DNA of 64,000 nt from Pseudomonadota bacterium (GCA_023451735.1 JAEXYH010000046.1:47948-111947); one strand, 5' to 3'. Shown: positions 1-8,696, numbered from the stretch's first letter. Numbers and translations are program-made. Notes: generated by a model not told the origin, from the letters alone.

Positions 1-444
1 GCGCTCGACAGCAGATATCGTGACGCGATCATCGCCTGCCGCCAGGTCTGCGGCCGGAAGATCGGCCGTGCTGCATCGGAGAAATTCGAGGGCAGGAGTG
101 TAATATCGACTGAGCGCGTCATGTGGAATCGGCCAGCCTGAAAAGGCGACATGCGCTCTCTTGTCGAAATCAATGTCGTCCAGGGCAACACAGCGACCAC
201 CCCATAGCGCAGAGGTTCCGCCGATTCCGGGTCGCGATGCCGCTTGCAGGACCGCATGATGCCGATTGCTGATCTCGACCTTGCCTTGCCGCGGGACCAT
301 GGCGTCATCGTGGCCCATCTCCAGCAAGGTGACGGAAACTCCTTGGGCTTCAAGCCTCAGGGCCATCGCAAGGCCGACGGGGCCCGCGCCGACGATGCAG
401 ACATCGCTGGTCTGGGGATCACTTGCGCCATGGGATGATATCAT
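1..444 (-). CDS. GMC-like FAD-dependent oxidoreductase, 5' part only
   Basis: The minus strand is open from 444 to the left edge of the window, giving about 148 residues with no stop; the C-terminus lies outside. A dinucleotide-binding fold is visible near the N-terminus, with D-V-C-I-V-G-A-G-P-V-G-L at about residues 14-25 (GxGxxG). A glycine-rich G-I-G-G-T-S-A-L-W-G-G segment about 60 residues later is typical of FAD-binding GMC-type oxidoreductases. An in-frame TAA lies 21 nt upstream of ATG 444, so the start must be ATG 444 or the adjacent TTG 447; no clear Shine-Dalgarno separates them. Family assignment is from motifs only; substrate unknown. It is on the same strand as minCDE but lies beyond the minE terminator, so it is probably a separate unit. 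Confidence 0.7.
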   Translation of the reverse strand, partial: MISSHGASDPQTSDVCIVGAGPVGLAMALRLEAQGVSVTLLEMGHDDAMVPRQGKVEISNRHHAVLQAASRPGIGGTSALWGGRCVALDDIDFDKRAHVAFSGWPIPHDALSRYYTPALEFLRCSTADLPAADLAAGDDRVTISAVER

Positions 445-584
445 CAAGCAACGCTTCGGCGGTTATCTCCCAGAGGATGATAGGGCGCAGGTCGCCAACG
501 AAAACCACCGGACAGCTATTGATGCGCCAAATAGTCCAGATTTCTGCATCGTCCTGCTGAGCGGCAGCCCCTCCCGAAACGAAA

Positions 585-614
585 GACGGCCCGGAGCCGA
601 AGCGCCGAGCCGTC
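585..614 (-). terminator. Rho-independent terminator after minE
   Basis: Outer arms GACGGC and GCCGTC with inner CGG/CCG pairs and one C/A mismatch form a stem around a 10-nt loop. On the minus strand it is followed by TTTCGTTTC, and it lies 41 nt beyond the minE stop, as expected for the end of the min operon. Confidence 0.7.
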
Positions 615-654
615 AAAAAGTTGGGAAGACCGTTGAGCCTTCTGTTGTCAAACC

Positions 655-918
655 TCAGGCTGCCCTTGCGGCATCCAGCGGAATCTCGACATCGATCTCG
701 AGGATCGAAACATTCTCGTCGCGATCGACCTTCACCGTAACGCGGTCGCCGTCGAGCTGCACATGCTTGGCTATGACGGCGAGGATTTCCTCGCGCAGGA
801 TCGCGGTCAGGTCGGAGCCCGTGGATGCCCGCTCATGAGCCAGCAGAACCTGCAGGCGTTCCCGTGCAGCCGGCGCCGAGCGCCGTGCCGAACGTGTGAA
901 AAGACGCAGTATGCTCAT
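655..918 (-). CDS. minE: Cell division topological specificity factor MinE
   Basis: 87 residues, the normal MinE length. MinE stimulates MinD ATPase at the membrane and drives Min redistribution that keeps FtsZ rings at midcell. The N-terminal half carries the MinD-interacting segment (A-R-E-R-L-Q-V-L-L-A-H-E-R, about residues 18-30), followed by the conserved region around D-L-T-A-I-L-R-E-E-I-L-A-V-I and the C-terminal topological-specificity domain. Its ATG overlaps the minD stop by 4 nt (ATGA), so it is translationally coupled as the last gene of minC-minD-minE. A terminator follows at 585-614. Confidence 0.96.
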   Translation of the reverse strand: MSILRLFTRSARRSAPAARERLQVLLAHERASTGSDLTAILREEILAVIAKHVQLDGDRVTVKVDRDENVSILEIDVEIPLDAARAA

Positions 919-1730
919 GCGGCCTTCCTTCCAAAGAGTTTTCCGAAGATGCCGCGCTTTTCGCCCGGCACCGTCACAGGTACGATTTCGCCGGCCAGAC
1001 GGCGGGCAGCTTCAAAATAGGCCTGGGACGGAGCGCTGCGCGTATCGGCAAGCGTTACCGGAGCACCGAGGTTGGAAGCCTTCAGAACATCCATGCTTTC
1101 CGGAATGATGCCGAGAAGCGGGATGGAAAGGATTTCCAGAACATCGTCGACCTTCAGCATGTCGCCGCGTTCCGCACGATTGTTATCGTAGCGCGTGAGC
1201 AGCAGATGTTTTTCCATCCGCTCGCCGTTCTCGGCCTTCAGCGTCTTGGAATCGAGCATGCCGATGATGCGGTCGCTGTCGCGAACCGAAGAGACTTCCG
1301 GATTGGTGACGACGACGGCGACGTCGGCATGGCGCATGGCAAGCGTCGCGCCCTTTTCGATGCCGGCCGGGCTGTCGCAGATGACCCAGTCGAAATACTT
1401 CTTCAATTCGCCGATGACGCGCTCGACGCCCTCTTCCGTCAGCGCATCCTTGTCGCGCGTCTGGGAGGCCGGCAGCAGGAACAGCGTGTCGAGCCGCTTG
1501 TCGCGGATCAGTGCCTGCGGCAGCTTGGCGTCGCCGTTGATGACGTTGACGAGGTCGTAGACCACCCGACGTTCGGCACCCATCACGAGGTCGAGGTTAC
1601 GCAGCCCGACATCGAAATCGACGACGGCGACCTTTTCATTGCGCTGTGCAAGTGCTGCCCCGAGTGCGGCGGTCGATGTCGTCTTGCCAACACCGCCCTT
1701 GCCGGACGTCACTACGATGACTTTCCCCAT
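915..1730 (-). CDS. minD: Septum site-determining ATPase MinD
   Basis: 271 residues. ParA/MinD-family ATPase that binds the membrane when ATP-loaded, recruits MinC and is released by MinE. The deviant Walker A (S-G-K-G-G-V-G-K-T-T, residues 9-18) carries the signature lysine, followed by V-D-F-D (Walker A'), D-S-P-A-G (Walker B) and a C-terminal amphipathic membrane-targeting helix (F-G-K-L-F-G-R-K-A-A). A strong ribosome site (AGGAGATCAGG) lies just before the ATG. It follows minC by 31 nt and overlaps minE by 4 nt. Confidence 0.98.
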   Translation of the reverse strand: MGKVIVVTSGKGGVGKTTSTAALGAALAQRNEKVAVVDFDVGLRNLDLVMGAERRVVYDLVNVINGDAKLPQALIRDKRLDTLFLLPASQTRDKDALTEEGVERVIGELKKYFDWVICDSPAGIEKGATLAMRHADVAVVVTNPEVSSVRDSDRIIGMLDSKTLKAENGERMEKHLLLTRYDNNRAERGDMLKVDDVLEILSIPLLGIIPESMDVLKASNLGAPVTLADTRSAPSQAYFEAARRLAGEIVPVTVPGEKRGIFGKLFGRKAA

Positions 1731-1761
1731 CCTGATCTCCTGTGTTGAACCTTATGCCGGT

Positions 1762-2508
1762 TCAGAAAAGTATGTCTGCCATGATCGTTTCGCCCTCGAG
1801 CGACAGTTGCACGGCGTGCCCGCGAAGGCTCGAATCCATGTCTTCCGCCATCTTGTAGATACCGTCGATGGCGATCAGCTCGGCCTCGAGACGGCGGCAG
1901 AAAATGCGTGCGTTGGTATTGCCGATCGATCCTGCCATCGCCCGGCCGCGAAGCGTGCCGTAGATGTGGATCGAACCGCCGGCGATAACCTCGGCGCCGG
2001 ATGCGACGGAACCGACAATGGTGATGTCGCCTTCTGGAAAGATGATCGACTGTCCGGACCGGACCGGTTCGTCGATAACCAGGGACTGCGGGATAGCCCG
2101 AACCTGCGGCGCTTCCTGACGCTGCGGTGCCGGCGCGGTAGTCTCGGCTTCGGTCGCCGTTTCCGGTTCGCGAGCAGTCACCTCGACGTCCGAGGCTGGC
2201 TTGCCGCCTTTCATCGCCGGCGGCATGCCCGGACCGAGCATCGACGGGCGAGCGCCTTCAACGCCCATGACGCGCACATTGCGTTCGGCCAGGTCGTCGA
2301 TCAGCTGTTTCAGTTCGGGCTTCTTGATCGGCAGTTCAGACACGTCGAGGACGACGGGTCTGTCGAGAAAGAACCCGGCAGATCGGGCAGCGAGATCATC
2401 GAGGCGTTCAAGCCATTGATCCAGCGGAAGATCCGGTGAAAGAACGACCGCCAGGAACGAACGGCCCTTGATGCGAATGGAGCGAGCGTCTGTTAGCACT
2501 TTGGTCAT
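1762..2508 (-). CDS. minC: Septum formation inhibitor MinC
   Basis: 248 residues. MinC inhibits FtsZ polymerisation and is placed at poles by MinD. The N-terminal FtsZ-binding domain (about 1-105) is joined by a proline/alanine/glutamate-rich linker (about 115-150) to the C-terminal beta-helix domain, with V-R-S-G-Q and the glycine-rich A-S-G-A-E-V-I-A-G-G-S-I-H-I-Y-G-T-L-R-G-R-A MinD-binding surface. First gene of the min operon; ATG 2508 has only a weak ribosome site. A CtrA-type box lies 43-57 nt upstream of the start, suggesting cell-cycle control of the operon. Confidence 0.96.
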   Translation of the reverse strand: MTKVLTDARSIRIKGRSFLAVVLSPDLPLDQWLERLDDLAARSAGFFLDRPVVLDVSELPIKKPELKQLIDDLAERNVRVMGVEGARPSMLGPGMPPAMKGGKPASDVEVTAREPETATEAETTAPAPQRQEAPQVRAIPQSLVIDEPVRSGQSIIFPEGDITIVGSVASGAEVIAGGSIHIYGTLRGRAMAGSIGNTNARIFCRRLEAELIAIDGIYKMAEDMDSSLRGHAVQLSLEGETIMADILF

Positions 2509-2748
2509 CTACGTTAAAAATTCGTTGCCCGATGTCTACCGCCGACGTGGTTAACAAATAGTTAACGCGACCCGCCCAAATCTTAAGAAGCGGTAACCAA
2601 CTGGGGTAAAACAGGGTCGCGTTAAGTGATGGCCGCAATCCTGAACCCGCAGCCTTGATCGAGGCTTATGCAGGTTTGCTTTTCAAAGCCGATATCGAAA
2701 CGGGCCTTGTTCGTGCATCGAAAAAAATGACACGAGTGGATATGAAAA
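2509..2748. other. Intergenic region: minC promoter side
   Basis: Gap of about 240 bases between the minC start and the terminator of the MFS gene. It is AT-richer than its surroundings near minC and contains the CtrA-type boxes at 2551-2597. I see no credible coding sequence or RNA gene in it. Confidence 0.6.
2551..2565 (-). promoter_or_regulatory. Candidate CtrA-binding site upstream of minC
   Basis: TTAA (2551-2554), seven bases, TTAA (2562-2565) matches the alphaproteobacterial CtrA consensus TTAA-N7-TTAA exactly and is embedded in a repeated GTTAAC. A weaker TTAA-N7-TAAC lies at 2583-2597. Direct control of minCDE by CtrA is reported in Sinorhizobium, so the placement is biologically sensible. 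Confidence 0.6.
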
Positions 2749-2773
2749 AGAGGCGAGCCATAGGCCCGCCTCT
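2749..2773 (-). terminator. Terminator after the KgtP-like permease gene
   Basis: Seven-base arms AGAGGCG (2749-2755) and CGCCTCT (2767-2773) around an 11-nt loop. On the minus strand the hairpin is followed by TTTTTCAT. It lies 44 nt past the stop of the permease gene. Confidence 0.8.
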
Positions 2774-2816
2774 GCCGAATGAGGATTTTCATTGTCCGGC
2801 AGCGAGGCCGAGAGAA

Positions 2817-4181
2817 TCAGTCTTCCTGAATATGGCTGTGATGCTTGGTGTCGCGCATCTTCACATAGACCACGAGCGAGATGGCGATCATGATCGTCAC
2901 GTACCAGAAGAACCAGCTTTCATGGCCCATCTGCTTGAACTTCAGCGCCACGAACTCCGCGGTGCCGCCGAAGATCGTGTTGGCGAGCGCGTAAGGAAGC
3001 GCCACGCCGAGCGCGCGGATATGGGCAGGAAACAACTCGGCCTTCACCACCGCGTTGATCGAGGTGTAACCGGTGACGATCAGCAGGCCGACAAGCGAAA
3101 GCAGGAAGGCGGTGAACGCGTTCGTGGTAGCCGCAAGCGAGGTGAAGATTAGGTAGGTGAACAGCGTGCCGAGAATGCCGAACCCGACCATCAGGGGCTT
3201 TCGCCCGATCCGATCCGACAAGGCACCGGCGATCGGCTGGCAGAGCATGAAGACGAACAGCGCTGCCGTGGTGATCTCGGTCGCCGTCTCTTTGCTGAAG
3301 CCTGACGTATTGACCAGGAACTTCTGCAGGTAGGTCGTATAGGCATAGAAGGCGAGCGTACCCCCGGAGGTCAGCGCGATGACGAGGAAAGCCTCCTTCG
3401 GGTAATGCCGGAACAGCGCCCAGCCGCCGGAAGACTTCTTCGCGTCTTTATCGGCATTCTTGAAGGACTGCGTCTCGACCAGGCCACGGCGGATATAGAA
3501 CACCACGATTGCCAGCAAGCCCCCGATGAAGAACGGGACACGCCAGCCCCAGGACTGCAGCTGTTCCGCCGTCAGAAACGCCTGCAGCACGAGCAGAACG
3601 GCGAGAGCGACGAGCTGACCGGAGATCAGTGTGACATACTGGAAACTGGAAAAGAAACCGCGACGGTTGCGACCGGCCATTTCGCTCAGATACGTGGCGC
3701 TGGCGCCGTATTCTCCGCCGACGCTGATGCCCTGAAGCAGACGGGCGAACACCAGAAGAGCCGGAGCAGCAAGACCGATGGACTCGTAGCCCGGCGCGAT
3801 GGCAATGAGGAAAGAACCGAGGCACATCAGCGTGACGGAGAGCGTCAGCCCCGCCTTGCGACCCTTGCGGTCGGCATAGATGCCCATGAACCAGGCGCCG
3901 ATCGGCCGCATCAGAAACCCGACGGCAAAAACGGCCGCAGCGCTCAGCAGCTCGGCGGTCTGGTCACCGGAGGGAAAGAAGATCGGGGCGAAATAGAGGG
4001 TGAAGGCGGAGTAGACATACCAGTCGTACCATTCGACCAGATTGCCGGCGGAACCGCCGATGATAGATTTCAGTCTGACCTTTTCGTCGATGGGCGACGA
4101 GGCCACGTCTTTTGCCAAGGTGTTATCCAAGAGCGCAGATCCATTTCTGAAAAGCGCGGCGGCGTAAGGGTGTCCAGGCAT
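2817..4181 (-). CDS. MFS (MHS family) permease, KgtP-like 2-oxoglutarate or organic-acid:H+ symporter
   Basis: About 454 residues from ATG 4181, with 12 predicted membrane helices. It follows E. coli KgtP closely: G-N-L-V-E-W-Y-D-W-Y-V-Y after the first helix, A-D-R-K-G-R-K between helices 2 and 3, L-L-Q-G-I-S-V-G-G-E-Y-G and S-D-R-I-G-R-K in the second half. The frame opens at TTG 4202; a TTG at 4118 would give 433 residues, nearer the family length, so the start is unsettled. It is the outermost gene of the sugar-acid island on this strand and has its own terminator. If the island makes 2-oxoglutarate, a KgtP-type carrier fits, but other carboxylates are possible. Confidence 0.8.
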   Translation of the reverse strand: MPGHPYAAALFRNGSALLDNTLAKDVASSPIDEKVRLKSIIGGSAGNLVEWYDWYVYSAFTLYFAPIFFPSGDQTAELLSAAAVFAVGFLMRPIGAWFMGIYADRKGRKAGLTLSVTLMCLGSFLIAIAPGYESIGLAAPALLVFARLLQGISVGGEYGASATYLSEMAGRNRRGFFSSFQYVTLISGQLVALAVLLVLQAFLTAEQLQSWGWRVPFFIGGLLAIVVFYIRRGLVETQSFKNADKDAKKSSGGWALFRHYPKEAFLVIALTSGGTLAFYAYTTYLQKFLVNTSGFSKETATEITTAALFVFMLCQPIAGALSDRIGRKPLMVGFGILGTLFTYLIFTSLAATTNAFTAFLLSLVGLLIVTGYTSINAVVKAELFPAHIRALGVALPYALANTIFGGTAEFVALKFKQMGHESWFFWYVTIMIAISLVVYVKMRDTKHHSHIQED

Positions 4182-4336
4182 CGCAATCGCGGGCCGCGCC
4201 AAGGGGTGGGATGTCCCTTAAAGGACTTGGGGTGTCCGACCGTGTTACGCCCGAACGCCCCTCGACGCCAGCCCTAATTGACCTGTCAATAAGACATTCT
4301 ATCGCAGTGCAGCATTAGATCTGCCAAAGATACGGC

Positions 4337-4368
4337 GAGCATGCCGCCATTGCCGTCCCTGCATGCTC
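4337..4368. repeat. Inverted repeat GAGCATGC/GCATGCTC
   Basis: Perfect 8-base arms (4337-4344 and 4361-4368) separated by 16 bases, 15 nt past the stop of the LtnD-like gene. No T-tract follows on either strand, so it may be a weak terminator or a protein site. Confidence 0.4.
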
Positions 4369-4382
4369 TTCATGATCCCTGA

Positions 4383-5270
4383 TCAGGGCTTCGGGTTGAT
4401 GTTTTCGAAATGAAGGAGGAGGCCGCTGTGATCCTTTTCCCCACCACCTTCGAACACGAAGTCGGAGAATTCACCCGTCACCACCTGCGTCAACGGCAGC
4501 TGCAGGGAAAGTTCCTTGGCCAGTGCCATGACCGTCTTCAGGTCCTTCAACTGGTTGTTCGACGAACCTCCGGGTTCGAAATTCCGCTCCACCATGCGCG
4601 CGCCGTGGAGTTCCAGAATGCGGCTTTCGGCAAACCCGCCGCGAATCGCGTTGCGGAACGCCTCGCGGGACGCACCACCGGCTTGGACAAGGATCATCGC
4701 CTCGGCCACCGCGCCGATGGTGACTGCAACGATCTGCTGGTTTGCGAGCTTGCACACCTGCCCCGCCCCGCTCGGCCCCACATGCGTGACACGACCGAGC
4801 ACGGCAAACACGTCGGTGAGACTTTCGACCAAATCGGCATCGCCGCCAGCCATGATCGCCAGTGTGCCTGCATCGGCACCGACAACACCGCCGGAAACCG
4901 GGGCATCGAGATGCTTGATGCCGATAGCGGCAAGCTTGGCGGAATGATCGCGGGCGATCGACGGCGCGATCGAACTGGTGTCAATGAGGACGGCACCTTT
5001 CTTCATCGCATCCGCCACGCCGCCATCGAACAGCACCGCACCGACCACATTCCCGTCAGTCAGCATGGTGAAAACGATATCCGCATCACGCACCGCTTCT
5101 GCAGGCGATGCGGCAACGACGGCACCATCGGCTTCGAGCGGTTTGGCTTTCGCCGGATCACGGTTCCACACCGTGATCCGATAGCCTGCGCGGGCAAGCC
5201 GCCGCGCCATCGGCCCACCCATCAGGCCAAGCCCGAGAAAGGCGATCTTCTTAAGGGCCTCGGAGCTCAT
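4383..5270 (-). CDS. 3-hydroxyisobutyrate/L-threonate dehydrogenase-like NAD(P) oxidoreductase (LtnD-like)
   Basis: 295 residues, normal for the beta-hydroxyacid dehydrogenase family. The N-terminal Rossmann motif G-L-G-L-M-G-G-P-M-A (about residues 13-22) and N-R-D-P (NADP-type loop) are clear. The substrate signature D-A-P-V-S-G-G-V-V-G-A and the catalytic-lysine region G-A-G-Q-V-C-K-L-A-N-Q are intact. It overlaps denD by 4 nt (ATGA), so the two form an operon. LtnD oxidises L-threonate at C2 in four-carbon acid-sugar pathways, and DenD next door oxidises D-erythronate. The kinase and aldolase partners of those pathways (OtnK/DtnK, OtnC) are not in the window, so the exact substrate is inferred, not shown. 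Confidence 0.75.
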   Translation of the reverse strand: MSSEALKKIAFLGLGLMGGPMARRLARAGYRITVWNRDPAKAKPLEADGAVVAASPAEAVRDADIVFTMLTDGNVVGAVLFDGGVADAMKKGAVLIDTSSIAPSIARDHSAKLAAIGIKHLDAPVSGGVVGADAGTLAIMAGGDADLVESLTDVFAVLGRVTHVGPSGAGQVCKLANQQIVAVTIGAVAEAMILVQAGGASREAFRNAIRGGFAESRILELHGARMVERNFEPGGSSNNQLKDLKTVMALAKELSLQLPLTQVVTGEFSDFVFEGGGEKDHSGLLLHFENINPKP

Positions 5271-6250
5271 AGCTTGCCTCCCAGCTCGTCCTCGATATGA
5301 ACCTGGATGATCTCGTCGAAATTCTTCTCCGAGGTGAAACCGAGCTCAGTTGCACGCGTCGCTTCAAAACCCGGAGCCCAGCCGGCGACCATCTTCATGA
5401 TCATCTCGTCCGGCTGACGGCGGATCAGCTTCACGGCATCTTCACCGGCCACCCGCCGTAGCGCCTCGATCTGCTCGCCCACCGTCGCACTGACGCCCGG
5501 CATGGAAAGACTGCGACGCCAGCCGAGTTTCGACAGGTCCAGCCCCGCCCCATGGATGAGGAACCCAACGGCGGAACGCGGTGACGTATGCCAATGACGC
5601 ACATCCTCGGAGACTGGCAGGATCGCTTCCTGTCCGACAAGCGGCTCGCGCAATATGCCGGAGAAGAAGCCGGACGCCGCCTTGTTCGGCTTGCCGGGGC
5701 GGATGCAGACGGTCGGCAGGCGGATGCCGATACCATCGAAGAAACCGCGCCGGCTGTAGTCGGCAAGCAGAAGCTCGCTCATCGCCTTCTGCGTGCCGTA
5801 GCTCGTCAACGGCGTCAGATGGAATTCATCGGGAATCGGACAAGGCAGCGGCGCGCCGACTACGGCGATCGACGAGGTGAAGACGAGGCGCGGAAAATAA
5901 CCGTCCGTCTGATTTACCAGCCGGATCGCATCGAACAGGTAACGGGTGCCATCGAGATTGATGCGGTAGCCCTTGTCGAAATCCATTTCCGCTTCACCGG
6001 AAACAATCGCAGCCAGATGGAAGATCACATCCGGCCGCGTGGCAATCAGCTTTTCCGCCTCCCCGGGCAAGCTGAAATCCGAGGCCAGCGTCGTAACCTT
6101 GCCGGCAAAACCGGCCGGCTTTTCCGGCTCGATGACATCGACCAGGGTCAGCGCTTCGACGGGTTTGCCGTGCAGCGTGCCTTCCGAAACGAGACGCTGG
6201 GTGAGCTTGCGTCCGACCATGCCGGCAGCACCGATAACAAGAATATGCAT
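5267..6250 (-). CDS. denD: D-erythronate dehydrogenase-like NAD-dependent epimerase/dehydratase-fold enzyme
   Basis: 327 residues. Extended short-chain dehydrogenase fold: G-A-A-G-M-V-G at residues 7-13, S-S-I-A-V-V-G with the conserved serine, and the catalytic Y-G-T-Q-K (YxxxK). The sequence follows remembered DenD proteins, for example D-Y-S-R-R-G-F-F-D-G, R-L-P-T-V-C-I-R-P-G-K-P-N and S-F/G-F-x-S-G-I-L-R-E-P-L. ATG 6250 was chosen over ATG 6262 because GGGAGGA lies between them at ideal spacing. First gene of the denD-ltnD unit, divergent from the FAD dehydrogenase gene. Symbol from family resemblance only. Confidence 0.8.
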   Translation of the reverse strand: MHILVIGAAGMVGRKLTQRLVSEGTLHGKPVEALTLVDVIEPEKPAGFAGKVTTLASDFSLPGEAEKLIATRPDVIFHLAAIVSGEAEMDFDKGYRINLDGTRYLFDAIRLVNQTDGYFPRLVFTSSIAVVGAPLPCPIPDEFHLTPLTSYGTQKAMSELLLADYSRRGFFDGIGIRLPTVCIRPGKPNKAASGFFSGILREPLVGQEAILPVSEDVRHWHTSPRSAVGFLIHGAGLDLSKLGWRRSLSMPGVSATVGEQIEALRRVAGEDAVKLIRRQPDEMIMKMVAGWAPGFEATRATELGFTSEKNFDEIIQVHIEDELGGKL

Positions 6251-6296
6251 GTTTCCTCCCATACAACCGTGGATGCTCCACGAATTCCTCTTGTAA

Positions 6297-6311
6297 GGTT
6301 GTCTGATAACC
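6297..6311. promoter_or_regulatory. Candidate GntR/FadR-type operator between denD and the FAD dehydrogenase gene
   Basis: GGTTGTCTGATAACC, with GGTT/AACC arms. Its core TTGTCTGATAA (6299-6309) resembles the TnGTnnnACnA operator style of the FadR subfamily and shares TTGTC-N-GA with the site at 8697-8720. It lies in the divergent promoter region of the operon that includes the local GntR gene. Confidence 0.45.
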
Positions 6312-6432
6312 CTGTATGCTCTGTTTGGAAATAGAAGAGTTCGTCATCAGGCAAAAAAGCCGCCGGCGAAAACTGACGTAGGCTTTGGACTGCCGGAGAA
6401 TATCCGGGCACTCCTGGGGAGGAGAAGACTAC

Positions 6433-7878
6433 ATGACGGACCTTTCGGGCTCGATCGCCGAGCAGCGCCTTTCTTTATGCGCCGTTCTGGGCGAAGATCT
6501 TGTCCTCACCAATTCCGAAGATATGCTGCAATATTGCCGCGACTGGCACGGTGACGTGACCAGCGGCGCGATTGCCGTGATCCGTCCGCGATCGACCGAG
6601 GACGTGCAGGCCGCCGTAAAGGCATGCCGCGATCTTGGCCTGAAAATAGTGCCGCAGGGCGGCAATACCGGCCTCGTGCTCGGCGGCATTCCGGACGAAC
6701 CCGAACGTCAGGTCGTGCTCACGCTGGAGCGGATGAACAGGATCCGCAATATCGACAGTGATGATTTCTCCGCCGTGGTCGATGCCGGATGCGTGCTTGC
6801 CGAACTGAAGGACGCCATCGCCGAAAAGGGCATGTTCTTCCCCCTTGCCCTTGGCGCACAGGGCAGCTGCCGCATCGGCGGCAACGTCTCCACCAATGCC
6901 GGCGGCATCAACGTCCTTCGCTACGGCATGACTCGCGAACTGGTCCTCGGCCTCGAAGTCGTTCTGCCCGATGGCAGTATCTTCGATGGCCTGTCGACCC
7001 TGCGCAAGGACAATCGGGGGCTGGACCTGAAACAGCTCTTCATAGGCGCCGAAGGCACGCTCGGTATCATCACCGCCGTGTCGGTAAAGTTGACGCCCTA
7101 CCCAGACAATGTCGCGACGGCACTTCTGGCGCTGAATTCGCTGGACGACGCGATCACACTTTATCGCCGCGCACGGCGCGATTGCTGCGACCTGATGTCG
7201 GCCTTCGAATTCATGCCGCCGCTCGCCTTCACGCTGGCGAAGGAAGCCATGCCGGACCTGCCGATCCCGCTGTCGGGTGAATATCCCGCCTATGTGCTGA
7301 TGGAGATTTCCGGCTCCGGCCTCGTCGATATCGATGACCTGATGCACCGTTTCCTCGAAGGCGTGATGGCCGATGAACTGGTCGTCGACGGCACGATTGC
7401 CACATCTCAAGCGCAGGCGCGCAATCTCTGGCTGATCCGCGAAGGCATGAACGAAGGGCAGGCGAAGCGCGGCGCCCATATGCGCACGGACATTTCGATA
7501 TCGCTGTCGCAACTCGCATCCTTTGTGATCGATGCCGAAGCGGCTGTAAGCGAAGTACTGCCCGAATGCATCAGCGTCTCCTACGGCCATGTGGGCGACG
7601 GCAATGTTCATCTCAACGTATTGCCGCCGAACGGCTCGACCATCGAGGAACGCCACGACCTGATCTACAAGGCTAAGAAGGTCGTTAATGTCGTGGTCGA
7701 CAAATACAACGGCAGCATCAGCGCCGAACACGGTATCGGCCGCCTGAAACGCGAGGATTTCGAGGAGCGGCTGTCGGAGACCAAACGCGGTCTGCTTGTC
7801 GCCATCAAGAAGGCGATCGACCCGGAGCTGCTTTTCAACCCCCATTGCCAAATCGATCTCGGCGCGGATATTCGCTAG
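6433..7878 (+). CDS. FAD-linked oxidase, D-2-hydroxyacid dehydrogenase (GlcD/D2HGDH-like)
   Basis: 481 residues. A VAO-type FAD-binding domain (about 40-215; P-Q-G-G-N-T-G-L-V and G-N-V-S-T-N-A-G-G-I) is followed by an FAD-linked oxidase C-terminal domain with the metal-binding-type segment S-Y-G-H-V-G-D-G-N-V-H and S-A-E-H-G-I-G near the C-terminus. These are typical of D-2-hydroxyglutarate, D-lactate and glycolate dehydrogenases. ATG 6433 follows GGAGGAGAAGACTAC; an in-frame ATG at 6385 has no such site. It heads an operon with the GntR gene 24 nt downstream and probably oxidises a 2-hydroxyacid intermediate of the island to the 2-keto acid. The exact substrate cannot be told. Confidence 0.85.
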   Translation: MTDLSGSIAEQRLSLCAVLGEDLVLTNSEDMLQYCRDWHGDVTSGAIAVIRPRSTEDVQAAVKACRDLGLKIVPQGGNTGLVLGGIPDEPERQVVLTLERMNRIRNIDSDDFSAVVDAGCVLAELKDAIAEKGMFFPLALGAQGSCRIGGNVSTNAGGINVLRYGMTRELVLGLEVVLPDGSIFDGLSTLRKDNRGLDLKQLFIGAEGTLGIITAVSVKLTPYPDNVATALLALNSLDDAITLYRRARRDCCDLMSAFEFMPPLAFTLAKEAMPDLPIPLSGEYPAYVLMEISGSGLVDIDDLMHRFLEGVMADELVVDGTIATSQAQARNLWLIREGMNEGQAKRGAHMRTDISISLSQLASFVIDAEAAVSEVLPECISVSYGHVGDGNVHLNVLPPNGSTIEERHDLIYKAKKVVNVVVDKYNGSISAEHGIGRLKREDFEERLSETKRGLLVAIKKAIDPELLFNPHCQIDLGADIR

Positions 7879-7902
7879 CCATCACAAGGAGCAATATCCG
7901 TC

Positions 7903-8616
7903 ATGGCCGATTTCACTCAGATCAGACGAAGCGAGCATCTGCCCACGCGCATTGCTGCCGAGATCGGCCGGGAGATTTCTGATGGCAGCATCGCTCCTGG
8001 CCAGAAACTGCCGACCGAACATCTGTTGGCCCAGACCTTCGGTGTCAGCCGGTCGGTCGTCCGCGAGGCGATTGCTCATTTGCGGAACGAAGGATTGGTG
8101 GAAACCCGCCAGGGCGTCGGCGCCTTTGCTACGGAACTGGCGCAGCGTCAATCGCTGCGCATCGAAGCGGGGCCGCCCGAAGACAAGGAAGCCTTCCGGG
8201 ATCTGTTTCAGGTGCGTTTTGCCTTGGAAACCGAAGCCGCCGGACTGGCCGCCCTTCACCACTCACGGGAAGACCTTGCAAAGCTCGACGAAATTCTGGC
8301 CCAGATGACCGGTGCGGAAAAATGGGGCGAACAGGGCGTCGTTGCGGATCTCGCCTTTCACCGTGCGGTGGCCGCCGCCACCCATAACGAATATTTCCAG
8401 CAGTTCGTCGGCTTCATCACCGAACGGACGCATGTGGCCATCAACGCTGCCCGCGCCGCTGCGATTTTGGAGGAAATCGTCGAGGTGACCATCGCCGAAC
8501 ATGTGGCGATCAGGGATGCGATCGCGACGGGTGAACCGGCTGCGGCCAAGACTGCAATGAAGCGTCACCTGAACGGCGCGGCCCGGCGCCTGAACCTGGA
8601 GTTGGCGATGAGCTGA
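7903..8616 (+). CDS. GntR family transcriptional regulator, FadR (FCD) subfamily
   Basis: 237 residues. N-terminal winged helix-turn-helix (about 12-75: L-P-T-E-H-L-L-A-Q-T-F-G-V-S-R-S-V-V-R-E-A) and an all-helical FCD domain (about 95-225) with the metal/ligand residues in D-L-A-F-H-R-A-V and the later H of I-A-E-H. FCD regulators usually sense small organic acids. AAGGAG lies upstream of the ATG. It stands between the FAD dehydrogenase and the XylX/TRAP operon, and the operator-like sites at 6297 and 8697 are its likely targets. Confidence 0.92.
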   Translation: MADFTQIRRSEHLPTRIAAEIGREISDGSIAPGQKLPTEHLLAQTFGVSRSVVREAIAHLRNEGLVETRQGVGAFATELAQRQSLRIEAGPPEDKEAFRDLFQVRFALETEAAGLAALHHSREDLAKLDEILAQMTGAEKWGEQGVVADLAFHRAVAAATHNEYFQQFVGFITERTHVAINAARAAAILEEIVEVTIAEHVAIRDAIATGEPAAAKTAMKRHLNGAARRLNLELAMS

Positions 8617-8696
8617 CGAAAATGCGGGTGGTTTTCCACCCGCATGTTAACTTGCCGTTCTAGACAAAGCGCAAAAGTCATATTAAAACGGCTCTA

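Noticed and set aside
4278..4300. A third GntR site (TGTCAATAAGACA) upstream of the KgtP-like gene
   Set aside because: It has 4-base arms and lacks the TTGTC-N-GA core of the two better sites, so the similarity is weak.
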